64,000 nt of DNA. Source: an uncultured Cellvibrionales bacterium (GTDB taxonomy: Bacteria > Pseudomonadota > Gammaproteobacteria > Pseudomonadales > Cellvibrionaceae). Within the stretch, counting starts at the first letter, position 1, and every line of letters starts with the position of its first letter. The notes beneath the pieces were generated by a model, which saw only the letters and a program-made list of their open reading frames with translations, ran no database searches and had not been told where the DNA came from. The stretch lies in NCBI GenBank assembly GCA_913020115.1, contig CAJWBQ010000005.1:86340-150339 (forward strand). The letters run 5' to 3'. Below are positions 45,691-56,339 of the stretch, piece by piece. Position numbers and translations under genes: made by a program.

Positions 45691-47082
45691 ATGATTCCTG
45701 TTATTGCCCTAGTAGGCCGCCCAAATGTGGGTAAATCCACACTTTTCAATCGACTCACTCGCAGCCGAGACGCGCTGGTGGCGAACTATGCGGGTTTGAC
45801 TCGCGATCGCAAATACGGCGAAGCTGAAATGCACGACCGTAAATTTATTGTGATTGATACCGGCGGTATCAGTGGTGGTGAAGAGGGCATTGACGAGATG
45901 ATGGCCGAGCAAAGTTTGCAGGCTATTGATGAAGCGGATGCCGTGCTGTTCATGGTGGATTGCCGAGATGGTTTGACGGCGGCGGATGACATGATTGCCC
46001 GTCACTTGCGGGTACATGGCAAAAAAACTTGGTTGGTGGCAAACAAGGTCGACGGCTTCGACCCGGATGTTGTCTTAGCGCCCTTTTACGAGCTTGGCTT
46101 AGCACAAGTTTTTGCGACCACAGCCTCCCAGGGGCGTGGTGTGAAGTCGTTGATGGAAACCGTACTGTCAAGCTTCCCCGAACCAGAACAGCGTATTGCT
46201 CAGCTCGCCACAGGCGTGAAAATGGCCATTGTAGGGCGGCCGAACGTAGGCAAGTCTACCCTGGTAAATCGATTGCTGGGTGAAGAGCGTGTTGTGGTAT
46301 TTGACGAACCAGGTACAACCCGAGATAGCGTCTATATCAATTACACGCGCTTTGATGAGCCTTATACAATTATTGACACCGCTGGTGTTCGCAGGCGTAA
46401 AAATGTAAAGCTGACAGTAGAAAAATTCTCGATTGTTAAAACTCTAAAAGCCATCGATGATGCCAATGTAGTAATATTGGTGATGGATGCGAGCGAAGGT
46501 GTGGTTGATCAAGACCTACATCTCATGGGCAGCGCAATTTCGGCCGGTAGAGCGCTGGTGATTGCCCTTAACAAATGGGATGGCTTGGAAGAAAGTCACA
46601 AACAATATGTAAAAAGCGAGCTGGAACGCCGCTTGCGCTTTGTAGATTTTGCCGACATACATTTTATTTCGGCTTTGCACGGTACGGGTGTGGGGCATCT
46701 GTATGATAGCGTTGAAAAAGCCTACCATTCAGCCACTGATAAACTGTCAACCAATCATTTGACCCGTGTTTTAGAAAGTGCTGTGAGCGATCACCCACCA
46801 CCCATGGTAAACGGTCATCGTATCAAGTTGCGCTACGCTCACGCGGGCGGTATGAACCCTCCTATTGTGGTAATTCACGGCAATCAAACCGCCGCGGTAC
46901 CCGCACATTATGTTCGTTATTTGGAAAAAACTTTTCGCAAAGCCTTAGATCTTCATGGCACGCCGATTAAAGTTGTGTTTAAAACGTCCGAAAACCCCTA
47001 CGCCGTGCGCAAAAATAAACTCGGCGATGAGGCCTTGTCGAAAAAACATCGTTTGCAAAAGCAGGCACGCAAAAAGCGATAG
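45691..47082 (+). CDS. der: Ribosome biogenesis GTPase Der
   Basis: A 463-residue double-GTPase needed for 50S subunit maturation. GRPNVGKST occurs twice (residues 8-16 and about 183-191), each with its DTGG or DTAG switch II motif and NKxD (ANKVDG, LNKWDG). The C-terminal KH-like domain ends in a basic tail. Position next to bamB is conserved. Confidence 0.97.
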   Translation: MIPVIALVGRPNVGKSTLFNRLTRSRDALVANYAGLTRDRKYGEAEMHDRKFIVIDTGGISGGEEGIDEMMAEQSLQAIDEADAVLFMVDCRDGLTAADDMIARHLRVHGKKTWLVANKVDGFDPDVVLAPFYELGLAQVFATTASQGRGVKSLMETVLSSFPEPEQRIAQLATGVKMAIVGRPNVGKSTLVNRLLGEERVVVFDEPGTTRDSVYINYTRFDEPYTIIDTAGVRRRKNVKLTVEKFSIVKTLKAIDDANVVILVMDASEGVVDQDLHLMGSAISAGRALVIALNKWDGLEESHKQYVKSELERRLRFVDFADIHFISALHGTGVGHLYDSVEKAYHSATDKLSTNHLTRVLESAVSDHPPPMVNGHRIKLRYAHAGGMNPPIVVIHGNQTAAVPAHYVRYLEKTFRKALDLHGTPIKVVFKTSENPYAVRKNKLGDEALSKKHRLQKQARKKR

Positions 47083-47168
47083 TTTTTAACAAATACTCGA
47101 AACCAATGCCAATGACATGAATTCAGGGATGATTCAGTGACCGGTATCTCGGTCTAGTGGAGAATTTT

Positions 47169-49442
47169 GTGAGTTTTAATGTAAGTAGAAATGGCGCGTT
47201 CCATTTCCCAAGTCTGGCTGTGAGTATTAGTTTTTGTTTTTCGCTTCCGCTTGCCGTCGCAAACGATGGAACTTTGGAAGAGGTTCTTGTCAGTGCTCAG
47301 AAGCGCGAACAAAACCTAAGTGACGTGCCTTTATCCATCAGCGTGCTCAACGCCGACAGTTTAACTGTACGACAAATTACCAATTTAACAGACCTTTCCG
47401 CTCACGTCCCCGGTGTTCAGATAGCTTCGCCTAATGGCGACATACTGCCCATTATTGCCATGCGTGGCGTCAGTATGGCGGACTACAACGTCAATCAGGC
47501 GAGCCCCATTGGCGTCTACTTAGATGAGATGTCTCTCACTTCCAACTACACTCACGGTTTGGCATTGTTTGACCTTGAACGAGTTGAAGTTTTGCGTGGA
47601 CCTCAGGGCACCTTGTACGGAAAAAATACCACCGGTGGCGCTATTAATTTGCTCAGCCGCGAGCCGGATTTCCAGCGCGACGGCTACCTTGACCTGGGAT
47701 TGGGAAATTACCAGCGTCAAATTCTCAAAGCCGCCTACGAAACTCCGTTGAGTGACACCTTAGCGGTTAGATTCGCTCTGCATGGAGAGCAGGGGGAAGG
47801 GTACTCGAAAAACCATTTTCCCGGCGGAGACGATCTAAGCAGTGCTAATCGCTTAGCGGGTCGTGTGACCCTCAAGTGGCAGCCAGATGACACATTGGGT
47901 GCAGTGTTGCGTTTAAACCGTGCTTACAGTAGCCCAGAAACTCAGGCCGTAGTATCTGAAGGTACTGATCCAGGAGGTTTGGACCGCTTGGCGTCTACCT
48001 ATGCAGCATTTGGTTTGCCGCACTATGAGCGGCCGGCAGACTTTGGATATCTCGATACCAACTCCAACAAGGTTGATCATACTCGTGTTGCCACCGAAGG
48101 CGTGATACTCAAGGTGAGTAAAGATTTTGGCCCGGTCAGCCTCACTTCTGTGAGTGGCTACTATCGCGGTGATTACGATCACTTGTCGGACGCCGACGGC
48201 ACACCACAACAACTGCTTGAAACCGATTGGCGGGGTGACATTACTCAGTGGAGTCAAGATGTCAGGCTATCGCATTTTCAGGACCAAGGCTTGTCCTGGA
48301 CACTAGGGCTTTATGCCGCGGGCGAAGATCATCAAGTTCACAACACCTTTGAAATGTTCCATGGTTTAGCGCCGCTGGTGCCAAGTTTTGGTCCCAATAG
48401 TGGTTTTACCTTAGATCAAAGATACGAGCAGGCGAGAGACAGCGCCGCGGTCTATGGTCAGCTTGAATATGACTGGGGTGCAAATAGAATTACTTTGGGT
48501 TTACGTTACACCGCTGACAAGAATAAACAATTTAATGTCCACTCCTGGCAGGGTACCTATGCTCATGAACCTGTTGTAGGTTTGATTCCATTCGCGCTCC
48601 CCTATAATCCAGACGCGGTTAACGACGCGCAAAAGTTAGAGGACAAGGAGTGGACGGGCACTTTGAAAATTGATCGCCGTCTCTCAGGCAACGCTTTGGT
48701 TTACGCTTCATATAGCAGAGGCTATCGCAGTAGTGCCTTTAATGGCGCGGCTATTTTAGGCAGCGCAGAACTGGCACCAGTAGGCCCAGAATTTGTTGAT
48801 GCCTACGAAGTGGGAGTGCATGCAAATTGGGCTCAGCCGGCGCTTAGTCTCAATGCCGCGGCCTTCTATTACGACTACGAAAACCAGCAGTTCATTAACA
48901 TCTTGGGTATTCAGCAATTCATGTCCAGTGCTGACAAAGCTCGCTCACAAGGGGCAGAGTTGGAGTTAACTTGGGTGCCAAATAAAGCCCTAAGTGTGAA
49001 CTTGGGTATCGCAGTGTTGGATACTGAGTACACTGAGGGGCTTTTATTGAGTGTGGCTGATCAGGTCCATGATTTTACTGGCAATCAACTATCAAATGCG
49101 CCGGAACTGGGTGTGAACGCCTCAGTGGATTATCAAACCCTGTGGGCGCAGGGGGAAGTGCGAGCTCATCTAGGAGGGGCTTACACGGGCCAACAATGGT
49201 TTACACCCTACAACGGCGATTTCTCATACCAGAACATCGGTCAAGCAGGGCACACTCTCACTAACGCGCGTGTGGAGTACCTATGGTCAGCTGGGCGCTA
49301 TGCCTTGTCGCTGTGGGGAAATAATCTTAGCAACAAAGAGTATCAAGTGTATGCCACAAACCTCAGTGAAGGTTTTGGTTTTAACTACACCATCAAGGGT
49401 GCACCAAGAACCTACGGTTTGGGTTTTCGCGCCAAGTTCTAA
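47169..49442 (+). CDS. TonB-dependent outer-membrane receptor
   Basis: About 757 residues. After a signal peptide (cleavage near AVAN) comes a TonB box region TLEEVLVSAQKRE and the plug domain with GVSMADYNV, DLERVEVLRGPQGTLYGKN and GGAINLLSR, followed by a 22-strand-type barrel ending in GLGFRAKF with C-terminal Phe. This is the branch that carries siderophores or large organic compounds; the ligand is unknown. The GTG at 47169 with GGAG six bases upstream is preferred over the GTG at 47157. It converges with the hybrid kinase, overlapping by four bases. Confidence 0.92.
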   Translation: MSFNVSRNGAFHFPSLAVSISFCFSLPLAVANDGTLEEVLVSAQKREQNLSDVPLSISVLNADSLTVRQITNLTDLSAHVPGVQIASPNGDILPIIAMRGVSMADYNVNQASPIGVYLDEMSLTSNYTHGLALFDLERVEVLRGPQGTLYGKNTTGGAINLLSREPDFQRDGYLDLGLGNYQRQILKAAYETPLSDTLAVRFALHGEQGEGYSKNHFPGGDDLSSANRLAGRVTLKWQPDDTLGAVLRLNRAYSSPETQAVVSEGTDPGGLDRLASTYAAFGLPHYERPADFGYLDTNSNKVDHTRVATEGVILKVSKDFGPVSLTSVSGYYRGDYDHLSDADGTPQQLLETDWRGDITQWSQDVRLSHFQDQGLSWTLGLYAAGEDHQVHNTFEMFHGLAPLVPSFGPNSGFTLDQRYEQARDSAAVYGQLEYDWGANRITLGLRYTADKNKQFNVHSWQGTYAHEPVVGLIPFALPYNPDAVNDAQKLEDKEWTGTLKIDRRLSGNALVYASYSRGYRSSAFNGAAILGSAELAPVGPEFVDAYEVGVHANWAQPALSLNAAAFYYDYENQQFINILGIQQFMSSADKARSQGAELELTWVPNKALSVNLGIAVLDTEYTEGLLLSVADQVHDFTGNQLSNAPELGVNASVDYQTLWAQGEVRAHLGGAYTGQQWFTPYNGDFSYQNIGQAGHTLTNARVEYLWSAGRYALSLWGNNLSNKEYQVYATNLSEGFGFNYTIKGAPRTYGLGFRAKF

Positions 49443-51883
49443 TGAAGGTTGCCTTGGGTTGGGGCTGCGCTGGTCATTTGCTGCCAAGTGGCCAAGGCCA
49501 ATTGTACGTCAGTGGCACTTACGGGTTTAACCAGAAAGTCATTCATGCCGGCGTGTCGACAGTCACGCCGAACGTTTGAATCACTGTTCGCTGTAACGGC
49601 AATTATAGGTGTTGAAATTTTTCGTTCGCGTATTTTTGTCGTCGCGCTTATTCCGTCCATATCTGGCATTTGTACATCCATCAAAATAACGGCATAGGCG
49701 CGCTTGTCTACGGCGGCTAAGGCTTCTAACCCAGAGTGCGCAACATCCACCGGGTGACCCATTTGTATAACCATGCGTTCCAAAACTTTGGCGTTTACCA
49801 GATTGTCTTCGACAATTAACACAGCTCCTCGGTAGTCTGTATGGCTGACAGATATGGCTTCTGAGATAAGCTTTTTTAGAGGAATGTGTAAGTTAATCTC
49901 AGTGCCATCGCCCACGGTAGAATCAATAGACAGCGTGGCGTCAAGAATGTCGCCTAAACGATGGCAGAGTGTAAGCCCCAAACCTAGGCCTTCAGATTGC
50001 CGTGCTAAACCTTGGCTTACCTGAATGAATCCATCAAATACCACTTTTTGCTGCTCTTCGCTCATGCCACAGCCATCGTCTATGATCAGCACTTCCAAAC
50101 ACTGTGATTCTTCATTCCAGTCTACCCCAAAAATAATGTCGCCGTGTTCGGTAAATTTGCAGGCGTTGTCTAGAACCGTGCGCAGCAAGTGACTGATTAA
50201 GTAGGAATCACCTTGAAAGCCGTGTGGTAAAAATTGGGAGCGGTTGTGCACCAGGTTTACATCTTTATCTTGCAATTGTTCTTCCGTGCGCTCACATAAA
50301 CGGTTGAGTAAATGGGCGATTTCAAATGGGAAACTCTGCGCAGTGAGTTCGTCGCTGTCGGTTTCGGCCATCAACACCAGATTGTCAATTTGAGTTCTTA
50401 AACGCAGTGTGCCGTAGTTGATATCATTGAGAATCTCTTTTTGCGTGTCTTTATCTTCGTGTTCATTCAGCTGGCGGAAAGCAGAGGAGATTGAATGGAG
50501 CGGTGTGCGCAATTCATGGCTCACCATGCGGAGGAAATTACTTTTGTTCTCGCTTTCCTTTTTGCTGATCTCCAGTGCTTCAAGCAAGGTATCGTTGGCT
50601 GCAGCCAGAGCTTCGCGCGCTTCTTTTTCCAAACTAAGTCGAGCTTTTTCAATTTCATAGAGCATCTCTGAGGCACTTTGTTTTTCGGCGCGCAGCAGAT
50701 TTATACGATCGGCCAGAGCCAGAGACAGTAAGAGTACGTCGAAGGTTTGGGCAATGAGCGTGACCAGAAAGGTATTTTCAAACAGTGGTTTTGCGCCCAT
50801 TGCCGTGGCAATGGAAAAGACCATGCCAATGGCCAGTAAAGCAAAGGCGGCCACAAAATAGCGTGCTGGTTTGTAGTCTTGGCGGAGCCGGACAATACCG
50901 CAAGCGAGCCCGAGAAATACCCATGTTGTAGCACTTAAGGTTTGTATTTGTTGAAAAACTCCTGTTTGAAAAAGAGTGCTGCCAAACAGAGCCATGAATA
51001 AAGTGAAGCCGGTAAACACACAGGACGCAATGAATAGGCGCGGGTTGGAACTTCGCAACTCCAAGAAATAAATAATGTAGAGCATGTTGAATGCGATAGT
51101 GTAGAAGAAAAAAGGTATTATCCAAAAATACGATTTTAGATCAAACCAACTGGTTAGCAGGTTCATTGCGCCTGCCCAGGCAACAACGGTTGAGGCTAGA
51201 TATAAGGCGTAATAAAAATAGCTCAAATCACGCATTGATGTTGCGATAAATAAGTTGTAGAGCATCAAGATCAACATGGCGCCTAGACAACCAATGATCC
51301 AAGTATTTTCGAAACCAAGAACAGACAAATAATCGGTGTTAGAAATTATTTGTAGGCGTGGCGCCCCAGAAAAATAACGGCTGTCAATAAATACCAACAA
51401 GTGCGCTGATTCTTCTTGTTCAAGGTGTAGATCAATGCCGTAGTGTAAGTCATATTTTAGGGGTTCTAGATAACCTGAGACACCCGTATCAATTTCACCC
51501 GACTCGCGGTAGAAGAAGCTATGTATACTGTCGACCAGCGAATTATTGGTGCTAAATACCCAGTCGTTTATATCGCTCGGGTTGTCGAGTTCTACTGACA
51601 GCCAGTAGGCACCGCCACTCACTCGGTCGATAGTGCTCGCCGGCTTCAGGCTCTGAATAAAAGTTTCTGGGTTTTGCGGTGGTGCCGTAGGAGCCGCCCC
51701 CGCATGGTAAAGATTTACGCTTGACTCAAAAGCATGAATATCGAGTAAATCGGGACTGTCTGCCGATAGATCCAGCGCTACAGACGCTTGGGCTAGCAAA
51801 AGAGTGAGCAGGGCAATCATTGGCAGCAGCTTACCCAATAGTACTTGAGCCTTTGCTGGGCGCTTAAGAAGCGATAGATACAA
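49439..51883 (-). CDS. Hybrid histidine kinase with 7TM sensor
   Basis: An 814-residue kinase. A signal segment is followed by a periplasmic DISMED2-like sensor (about 40-190, with GAYWLSVELDNPSDINDW) and seven membrane segments (about 195-395), then a coiled coil. The dimerisation domain has FLRMVSHELRTPLHS, ATP binding motifs VLDNACKF and DDGCGM, and a C-terminal receiver with phosphoacceptor Asp in ILMDVQMPDMDG. DISM sensors often bind carbohydrates or other small ligands. No output partner is encoded beside it. Confidence 0.9.
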   Translation of the reverse strand: MYLSLLKRPAKAQVLLGKLLPMIALLTLLLAQASVALDLSADSPDLLDIHAFESSVNLYHAGAAPTAPPQNPETFIQSLKPASTIDRVSGGAYWLSVELDNPSDINDWVFSTNNSLVDSIHSFFYRESGEIDTGVSGYLEPLKYDLHYGIDLHLEQEESAHLLVFIDSRYFSGAPRLQIISNTDYLSVLGFENTWIIGCLGAMLILMLYNLFIATSMRDLSYFYYALYLASTVVAWAGAMNLLTSWFDLKSYFWIIPFFFYTIAFNMLYIIYFLELRSSNPRLFIASCVFTGFTLFMALFGSTLFQTGVFQQIQTLSATTWVFLGLACGIVRLRQDYKPARYFVAAFALLAIGMVFSIATAMGAKPLFENTFLVTLIAQTFDVLLLSLALADRINLLRAEKQSASEMLYEIEKARLSLEKEAREALAAANDTLLEALEISKKESENKSNFLRMVSHELRTPLHSISSAFRQLNEHEDKDTQKEILNDINYGTLRLRTQIDNLVLMAETDSDELTAQSFPFEIAHLLNRLCERTEEQLQDKDVNLVHNRSQFLPHGFQGDSYLISHLLRTVLDNACKFTEHGDIIFGVDWNEESQCLEVLIIDDGCGMSEEQQKVVFDGFIQVSQGLARQSEGLGLGLTLCHRLGDILDATLSIDSTVGDGTEINLHIPLKKLISEAISVSHTDYRGAVLIVEDNLVNAKVLERMVIQMGHPVDVAHSGLEALAAVDKRAYAVILMDVQMPDMDGISATTKIRERKISTPIIAVTANSDSNVRRDCRHAGMNDFLVKPVSATDVQLALATWQQMTSAAPTQGNLH

Positions 51884-52122
51884 GGTTATTTCTCACGTTT
51901 TTATTTACAACTTTGAGCCTAGCGTAGCACGGAAGTCGCTGCGACGAGTTATCACTTTGGTGAGAAAGTGATAATAGTACAATAATTAGACGATTGTCTT
52001 TTTGCTCGCTTTCTACTTACCCCAATTGAGACAGCGTGGTATTTTTGGGTACTAAGCATAGCGTGATTGGTGAGCCATATTTTGCTAATCCTGAATACAA
52101 TAGAAACCAGAGGGACCTACCT

Positions 52123-55100
52123 ATGACTGAACGACACCCAAGTTTTATCTATCGCGGCGGCGATATGATGGCGCCGCCGCCATTTGAATTGCGTAAATCT
52201 CGCTTCTATGGCTTTTTTGTTCAAGGCGACATCAGCAAAATGCAGGCAACAGTCGATAGAGAGCTGAATGCCGTGGGTGGTAAGGACTTTCGTCTAAAGG
52301 TTATTTCTGATCATGTGATGCTTGCCTGCGCAGACCTCACCAATGTTTACCCAACACCCCCAGAGTATCGCAAAAAAGGGTTTATCAAAGAGCTGGATAT
52401 TTGTTTTTGGATTCCCGTGGGTCGTGTCACCGTAGAGGACGGCAAAGAGCGAGTTCACGAAATATTTTGGTATTGTGATTACATCTGGGTAGACAGCCCA
52501 ATAACAATGGTGGCAGGCCGAGACATCTACGGCTACCCAAAAACCATGGGGATATTCGATTTCCCAGATCCATCTGCTCCCGATCACTTCAGTTTGAAAG
52601 TGAACAGTTTCAAAGATTATGCGCCTGAGACTGAAGCGCTGTGGAATAAGGTCTTGTCGGTGGACAACCTTACGCCAGGTGGCGGCCGTGTGAGCCGCTG
52701 GACAAGTTATGTCGACGCTTTAAAAGGCATCTGGGATGTGTTGGATGATGGTTTGTTTCATCCAGACCTTCATGCGACAGAGCAAATGTTGTCCTTGCTG
52801 TTGAAACCTGAATTACCACAGATTTTTCTTAAACAGTTTCCTGATGCTTCAGCAGAAAAGGCGGTTTACCAGTCCTTGGTCAGCTTGCCAGCGGTTATTG
52901 ACCGCTTTGAAGCTGGAGGTTTACTGAGCGGCGAGTATCAGCTGACCTTAGAGCAGGTCGACGGTATTCCTTTGGTGGAGGATCTAGGACTTAAAATCGG
53001 CCCTCAAGCGCTTACGCTCGGCATATGGATGGATTATGACTTCACTTTGCCCGTGGGCAAGGTGCTTGTTGAAAACACCTACATTCCCCCTAAAGAAAAA
53101 ATTGCGGTATTGGGCGGCGGAGTTTCCTCTTGCGTATCGGCCTTTGCTTTGACAAGTCAGCCGGGCTGGCAGGACCGCTACGATATTACGGTATATCAGC
53201 AGGGCTGGCGTATAGGCGGTAAGGGCGCAAGCGGTCGCAATGCCGAACTGGGGCAGCGTATTGAAGAGCACGGTTTGCACGTATGGATGGGGTTTTATGA
53301 AAACGCCTTTAAAGTGATGCGCGAGGCGTATTCTGAGTTAAACCGGCCGGCAGGAGCGCCACTGGCCTCGTGGGAAGATGCCTTTAAGAAGCAAGACTTT
53401 GTTGTGCACATGGAGAAAATAGCCGGAAAGTGGGAGCCATGGACCTTTGACTTCCCGCAAACCGACGATGTCCCAGGCGATGGCGACGAGGTGATGGACG
53501 CCTGGCAGTTCATGGAAATTATGTACGGTTGGTTGAAGAAATTCGTGGGCGAGCTGAGTGAAGAAATTGAGAAGATTGAGGAGGGCCGTATTCACAATAG
53601 GCCTCATGGCAATTTCTTAGATCGTATAGCGGGGCTGGCCGAGCGCATCGAAGACGAAGTTGAAGACGCTGTCGAGGATGTTTGGAGGCTGGTCAATGGT
53701 CTCACGCAATTTGTGGGTTCGCTGCCCAAAACCTTGGCTGAGCACAAAGATTCAGACCACTCCTTTTTAGACCATATTCTAGATGATCTAAAAGAATGGT
53801 TGGAAGATATTGTTGAGGGCTATTTGGAGGAACATGATAACCTTCGTCACCTCTATGTAGGTCTCGACTTAGCCATGGCCGTGTTGACGGGTATGCACAG
53901 AGACAAGATACACAAGCTCGGTTTCGACGTAATTAACGACTTAGATTTACGTACTTGGCTTAGGCAGAACGGCGCCAATGAACACTATACCGTGCAGTCA
54001 GCGCCGATCACCGCTATGTACGATTTAGTCTTCGCCTACAAGGACGGCGACATCACCCAGCCTAGCTTGGAAGCGGGCACGGGTTTGCGCGGTATGTTGC
54101 TCCTAGTATTAGGTTACAAGGGGGCAGTAATGTGGAAAATGCAGGCAGGCATGGGAGATACGGTGTTTACGCCGTTCTATCAGGTACTGAAGCAGCGCGG
54201 TGTGAAGTTTAAGTATTTCCATCAAGTAGAGTCATTGTCTCTGGACCCGAATGATTCGGCGTCGGTTGAGAAAATTAATTTGCTGCAGCAAGCAGAGCTT
54301 GCCGGCGGTGCAGATCACTATGACCCTCTAGTGTATGTAAAAGGCTTGGCGTGCTGGCCCAGTGAACCACACTACGGTCAACTCTTGCCTGAAACGGCGC
54401 AGTTACTACAGGCCAACAATATTGATCTTGAGTGTTTCTGGACGGACTGGCCCGAGGTTTACCGCAATCACTATCAGCGAGACTTGCCCAGAGTGACTTT
54501 GCAGCGCGGCAAAGACTTCGACAAGATTATATACGGTATACCTGTCGCCAGCCTGCCGCATATCTGCTCTGAACTATTGGCCAATAGTCCGGTGTTGCAG
54601 GCGACGTCTGATAACTTGAATACCGTAGCGACTCAAGCCTACCAGTTGTGGAATACGGAAGATTTGCGGGACCTAGGTTGGGATCATTACCCGCCATCGG
54701 GTCAGGAGCCTATTCTCACCGCATTTACAGAGCCGGTTGATACCTGGGCGGCAATGAATCAGCTTTTGGCACGAGAGGAGTGGGAGGGCTACCCTACGGA
54801 GCCTAAGAACTGCGCGTATTTTTGTGGCGTGCAGCCTATCGAGAGTTTTCCGCCGGCGAGTGAGCACGGCTTTCCAGCGGCGTCGCGCGCGCAGGTGAAG
54901 GAAAATTGTATTAATCAGCTGAATCAGGATATTAAGGCGCTATGGACAAATTCGGCCAGTAATAATGCTTTCCATTGGTCGCTGTTGTACGACACTGAAA
55001 ACCGGGAGGGTGAGGCGCGCTTCGATGCTCAATATTGGCGCTCGAATGTTAGCCCGTCTGAGCGTTATGTGTTGTCGACGGTGGGCACTAGCCAATTCCG

Positions 55101-55272
55101 TATTGAACCTAAGGTGGACGATTTTGATAATGTGTTCTTTACGGGGGACTGGATTAATAATGGCATCAATGCGGGGTGTGTGGAGGCGGCGACTATTGGT
55201 GGCTTGAAAACTTCTCGAGCTATTTCGGGGCTTCCTAAGACGATCGCTGGTGAAGGGGTGCTTTGGGGATAG
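52123..55272 (+). CDS. Fusion: acetoacetate-decarboxylase-like domain plus FAD/NAD-binding amine oxidase-like domain
   Basis: A 1049-residue two-part protein. The N-terminal 200 residues look like the acetoacetate decarboxylase fold (RKSRFYGFFVQGD, FWIPVGRVTV, GRDIYGYPKTMGIFDFP). From residue 326 a Rossmann motif VLGGGVSSCVSAFAL opens a flavin amine oxidase/phytoene desaturase-like module with QQGWRIGGKGASGRN and EEHGLHVWMGFYENAF. It ends with TGDWINNGINAGCVEAA, the C-terminal FAD-contact motif. A charged helical insert (about 480-560) interrupts the oxidase part. The ATG at 52123 follows GAGGGA; an upstream extension to 52036 is unlikely. Substrate unknown; a pigment or lipid-modifying oxidase is only a guess. 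Confidence 0.8.
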   Translation: MTERHPSFIYRGGDMMAPPPFELRKSRFYGFFVQGDISKMQATVDRELNAVGGKDFRLKVISDHVMLACADLTNVYPTPPEYRKKGFIKELDICFWIPVGRVTVEDGKERVHEIFWYCDYIWVDSPITMVAGRDIYGYPKTMGIFDFPDPSAPDHFSLKVNSFKDYAPETEALWNKVLSVDNLTPGGGRVSRWTSYVDALKGIWDVLDDGLFHPDLHATEQMLSLLLKPELPQIFLKQFPDASAEKAVYQSLVSLPAVIDRFEAGGLLSGEYQLTLEQVDGIPLVEDLGLKIGPQALTLGIWMDYDFTLPVGKVLVENTYIPPKEKIAVLGGGVSSCVSAFALTSQPGWQDRYDITVYQQGWRIGGKGASGRNAELGQRIEEHGLHVWMGFYENAFKVMREAYSELNRPAGAPLASWEDAFKKQDFVVHMEKIAGKWEPWTFDFPQTDDVPGDGDEVMDAWQFMEIMYGWLKKFVGELSEEIEKIEEGRIHNRPHGNFLDRIAGLAERIEDEVEDAVEDVWRLVNGLTQFVGSLPKTLAEHKDSDHSFLDHILDDLKEWLEDIVEGYLEEHDNLRHLYVGLDLAMAVLTGMHRDKIHKLGFDVINDLDLRTWLRQNGANEHYTVQSAPITAMYDLVFAYKDGDITQPSLEAGTGLRGMLLLVLGYKGAVMWKMQAGMGDTVFTPFYQVLKQRGVKFKYFHQVESLSLDPNDSASVEKINLLQQAELAGGADHYDPLVYVKGLACWPSEPHYGQLLPETAQLLQANNIDLECFWTDWPEVYRNHYQRDLPRVTLQRGKDFDKIIYGIPVASLPHICSELLANSPVLQATSDNLNTVATQAYQLWNTEDLRDLGWDHYPPSGQEPILTAFTEPVDTWAAMNQLLAREEWEGYPTEPKNCAYFCGVQPIESFPPASEHGFPAASRAQVKENCINQLNQDIKALWTNSASNNAFHWSLLYDTENREGEARFDAQYWRSNVSPSERYVLSTVGTSQFRIEPKVDDFDNVFFTGDWINNGINAGCVEAATIGGLKTSRAISGLPKTIAGEGVLWG

Positions 55273-55280
55273 CGATGTGT

Positions 55281-55380
55281 AATCTGGCTAGGTAGCAGTT
55301 GCAGCCTAGCTAGATCGGACTTTGCAATTCGACTGGGTAGCAGCTGTAGCATAGCTAAATAGGACTTTGCAATCCGGCTA
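55281..55380 (+). repeat. 45-bp tandem array leading into palindrome copy B
   Basis: Two 45-bp units (55281-55325 and 55326-55370) differ at about ten positions and both end GGACTTTGC. A third partial unit starts at 55371 and runs into the left outer arm of the palindrome. The array begins eight bases after the fusion-gene stop. Its sequence is unrelated to the arrays beside copies A and C. Confidence 0.8.
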
Positions 55381-55550
55381 GGCCGCGCCCTGCGGGTGAT
55401 CACGCCCGAACGCACGCTTTTGCCCTATGACCAAGCCGCTGCGGAACTCGCCCGTGCCGGACTCAAACAGTCCTCGCTAAAAGACCTTGGTCAAAGGGCA
55501 AAAGCTACAAGACGCGTTCTGAATGGGCGAGATCACCCACAGGCCACGTC
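55381..55550 (+). repeat. Palindromic repeat element, copy B
   Basis: Same architecture as copy A. The outer arms 55381-55407 and 55525-55550 pair imperfectly (perfect over GGGTGATC / GATCACCC). CGCCCGAACGC faces GCGTTC-TGAAT-GGGCG. The inner stem 55416-55435 with 55486-55505 has one mismatch in 20. The 50-base loop (55436-55485) is identical to that of copy C. It contains GGACT-CAAAC-AGTCC, a small internal hairpin. Non-coding. Confidence 0.88.
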
Positions 55551-55732
55551 CTAACCTATCTTTGCCGCAGGACTTAAAATTGGTTTAGGTCGTTCGGGTT
55601 CAGAACGGAGTTGGTTAACTATTGGGTGCGGTCTAGGTTTGCTCTTTCACTTTTTTTAGGTGAAGTTCGATTGTTGGCGCGGTTTTAGTGGGAGCGCAGA
55701 GTTTTAGATTTATTAGTTTGGGGCTGAAGGCT
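55551..55732. other. Spacer between palindrome copy B and the GNAT gene
   Basis: Together with the array and palindrome this makes a 460-bp gene-free stretch. The spacer itself holds GTCGTTCGGGTTCAGAACG, a short imperfect echo of the palindrome's CGAACG/CGTTC motif, but no convincing promoter or terminator was found. Confidence 0.4.
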
Positions 55733-56317
55733 ATGGTATTTGAGAAGTGTGTGTTGGAGGGGGAGCTGGTTCGGCTCGAGCCTCTGTCAGCTGAGCATAG
55801 GGAAGGTTTGTGTGCGGCGATCTCTGATGGGGAGCTGTGGAAGTTACATGTCACGATCGTGCCACATCCGGACGCGATCGATGATTTCTTGGCGAATGCA
55901 CAGGCTAGCTACGCCGCTGGGGAAGGTATTGTTTATGCGACGATTGATCGGAGCAGCGGCAAGGTGGTGGGCTCTACGCGTTTTATGAAGTCTAGTCCGG
56001 GCGATAAGCGGGTGGAAATAGGCTTTACTTTTTTGGCGCAGAGTTTTCAGAGAACGAAGATTAATACAGAAGCCAAGCTGTTGATGCTGGAGTATGCCTT
56101 CGACACGATGCAATTGAACCGTGTTGAACTGCTAACGGACTACCTGAACTCGCGTTCTCGCAATGCCATTTTACGCATTGGCGCCAAGGAAGAGGGCGTA
56201 TTGCGGAGCCATAAAATTATGCCCAATGGCCGAGTTAGAGATTCTGTGATTTTCAGCATCATCCAAAACGAGTGGCCGGGCATCAAACAGCATCTACAGG
56301 CCAAATTGGTATCGTGA
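55733..56317 (+). CDS. GNAT acetyltransferase, RimJ/RimL type
   Basis: A 194-residue N-acetyltransferase. LVRLEPLSAEHREGLC opens the fold, VVGSTRFMKSSPGDKRVEIGFTF is the central strand pair and NRVELLTDYLNSRSRNAILR with GAKEEGVLR carries the acetyl-CoA site. Relatives acetylate ribosomal protein N-termini or small molecules. The longest frame begins at 55688; ATG 55733 fits the family. The first half of the gene is markedly G+T-rich on the coding strand and the second half is not. Confidence 0.85.
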   Translation: MVFEKCVLEGELVRLEPLSAEHREGLCAAISDGELWKLHVTIVPHPDAIDDFLANAQASYAAGEGIVYATIDRSSGKVVGSTRFMKSSPGDKRVEIGFTFLAQSFQRTKINTEAKLLMLEYAFDTMQLNRVELLTDYLNSRSRNAILRIGAKEEGVLRSHKIMPNGRVRDSVIFSIIQNEWPGIKQHLQAKLVS

Positions 56318-56339
56318 AGCAAGTAATCAGGAGAAAAGC

